A stretch of DNA of 17,124 nucleotides from Bacteroidota bacterium (GTDB taxonomy: Bacteria > Bacteroidota > Bacteroidia > Flavobacteriales > Crocinitomicaceae): positions 1 to 17,124 of the forward strand of contig JAKQEZ010000020.1 in NCBI GenBank assembly GCA_029558435.1, in the 5' to 3' direction. Position numbers and translations under genes: made by a program. How positions within the stretch are numbered: the stretch's first letter is position 1; the number at the start of each line of letters is the position of its first letter. Of this stretch, positions 16,998-17,124 are shown in pieces. Below the pieces are notes generated by a model. It did not search any database. It was not told where the DNA came from and saw only the letters and a list, made by a program, of their open reading frames with translations.

Positions 16998-17037
16998 AAC
17001 GATAAAAAATTGTGTATCGCTATTTCAGGACTAGACA
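16754..17037 (-). mobile_element. IS3-family left-end fragment (right part deleted)
   Basis: This segment holds the left terminal repeat (tip at 17037) and the first 240 bp of orfA. Then homology to the copy at 9423-9824 stops abruptly at 16754. No right-end repeat is found at the break, so the rest was lost by deletion or the fragment arose by recombination. It faces the VWA gene tail to tail. Confidence 0.8.
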
Positions 17038-17049
17038 CATATCTCAAAC

Positions 17050-17084
17050 AAAAAGAGGCTGTCTTATTAAGGCAGCCTCTTTTT
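17050..17084. terminator. Bidirectional terminator hairpin
   Basis: AAAAAGAGGCTGTCTTA and its near complement around one central base give a 17-bp stem with A runs on one side and T runs on the other. It can stop transcription coming from the VWA gene or from the right. Both edges lie 13 bp from an IS tip. Confidence 0.8.
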
Positions 17085-17096
17085 GTTTGAGATATG

Positions 17097-17124
17097 TGTC
17101 TAGTCCTGAAATAGCGATACACAA
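17097..17124 (+). mobile_element. Left end of another IS3-family copy (continues past the window)
   Basis: It begins TGTCTAGTCCTGAAATAGC and is identical over its 28 visible bases to the reverse complement of 17010-17037. The element would extend to the right with orfA on the plus strand, the same orientation as the partial copy at 1-138. Confidence 0.75.

Larger units (their letters stand above)
17010..17124. repeat. 115-bp near-perfect palindrome joining two IS left ends
   Basis: The sequence is symmetric about base 17067. Arms of 57 bp (17010-17066 and 17068-17124) match with a single T/G mismatch at 17062/17072. The outer parts are two copies of the IS left-end repeat (17012-17037 and 17097-17122) pointing away from each other. 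The inner 59 bp are a terminator palindrome. It reaches the last base of the window, so it may continue. Confidence 0.9.

Noticed and set aside
17012..17122. IS3 minicircle junction (abutted IS ends)
   Set aside because: A minicircle joins a left end to a right end a few bases apart; here two left ends are separated by 59 bp.

Overview
The window is AT-rich DNA from a member of the Bacteroidota, most likely Flavobacteriales. The reasons are a type IX secretion system (T9SS) type B gliding-motility-associated C-terminal domain at 5738-8359, a T9SS type A sorting domain at 11602-14145, a GH114-like lipoprotein, starts with little Shine-Dalgarno sequence, and Bacteroidota-type promoters (TTG, about 17-20 nt, TAnnTTTG). 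The content is mostly chromosomal housekeeping and surface or secreted proteins. It is bounded and interrupted by pieces of one IS3-family insertion sequence.

Layout. 1-138 is the right end of an IS3-family element: the last 28 codons of orfB, a perfect 24-bp palindrome and the terminal inverted repeat. 139-551 is non-coding, with an imperfect 154-bp inverted-repeat structure and a short tandem repeat. 552-2485 is a minus-strand operon: OsmC-like protein, rlmB, cyclase-family hydrolase. 2601-5265 on the plus strand carries an 86-aa EF-hand-like protein, a GH114-like lipoprotein and enolase (eno). 5396-8359 is a two-gene unit of a small exported protein and an 873-aa T9SS type B surface protein. 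8483-9415 is malate dehydrogenase (mdh). 9423-9824 is a 402-bp non-autonomous derivative of the IS with both ends. 9890-14145 is a divergent pair of S8 subtilases, one short with a large insertion and one long with a T9SS type A tail. 14205-14561 is a DUF488 protein. 14632-16737 is a membrane-anchored VWA protein. 16754-17124 is a broken IS copy, then a terminator, then the left end of another IS copy in opposite orientation, together forming a 115-bp near-perfect palindrome that runs to the last base.

How the parts relate. The metabolic genes (eno, mdh) and rlmB look like ordinary core genes. The T9SS clients and the two subtilases belong to cell-surface biology. The IS pieces share one set of termini (consensus start TGWCTAGTCC), and the two orfA remnants differ at about 12 of 80 residues. 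Both window edges lie inside copies of this IS in the same orientation, so the window probably ends where an assembly broke at a repeat. I saw no clear new defence or mobile system. The most unusual signals are the IS derivatives (their position next to terminators, a hairpin kept at the same place with a different sequence, and the IS-to-IS palindrome) and the structured stretch at 255-408.
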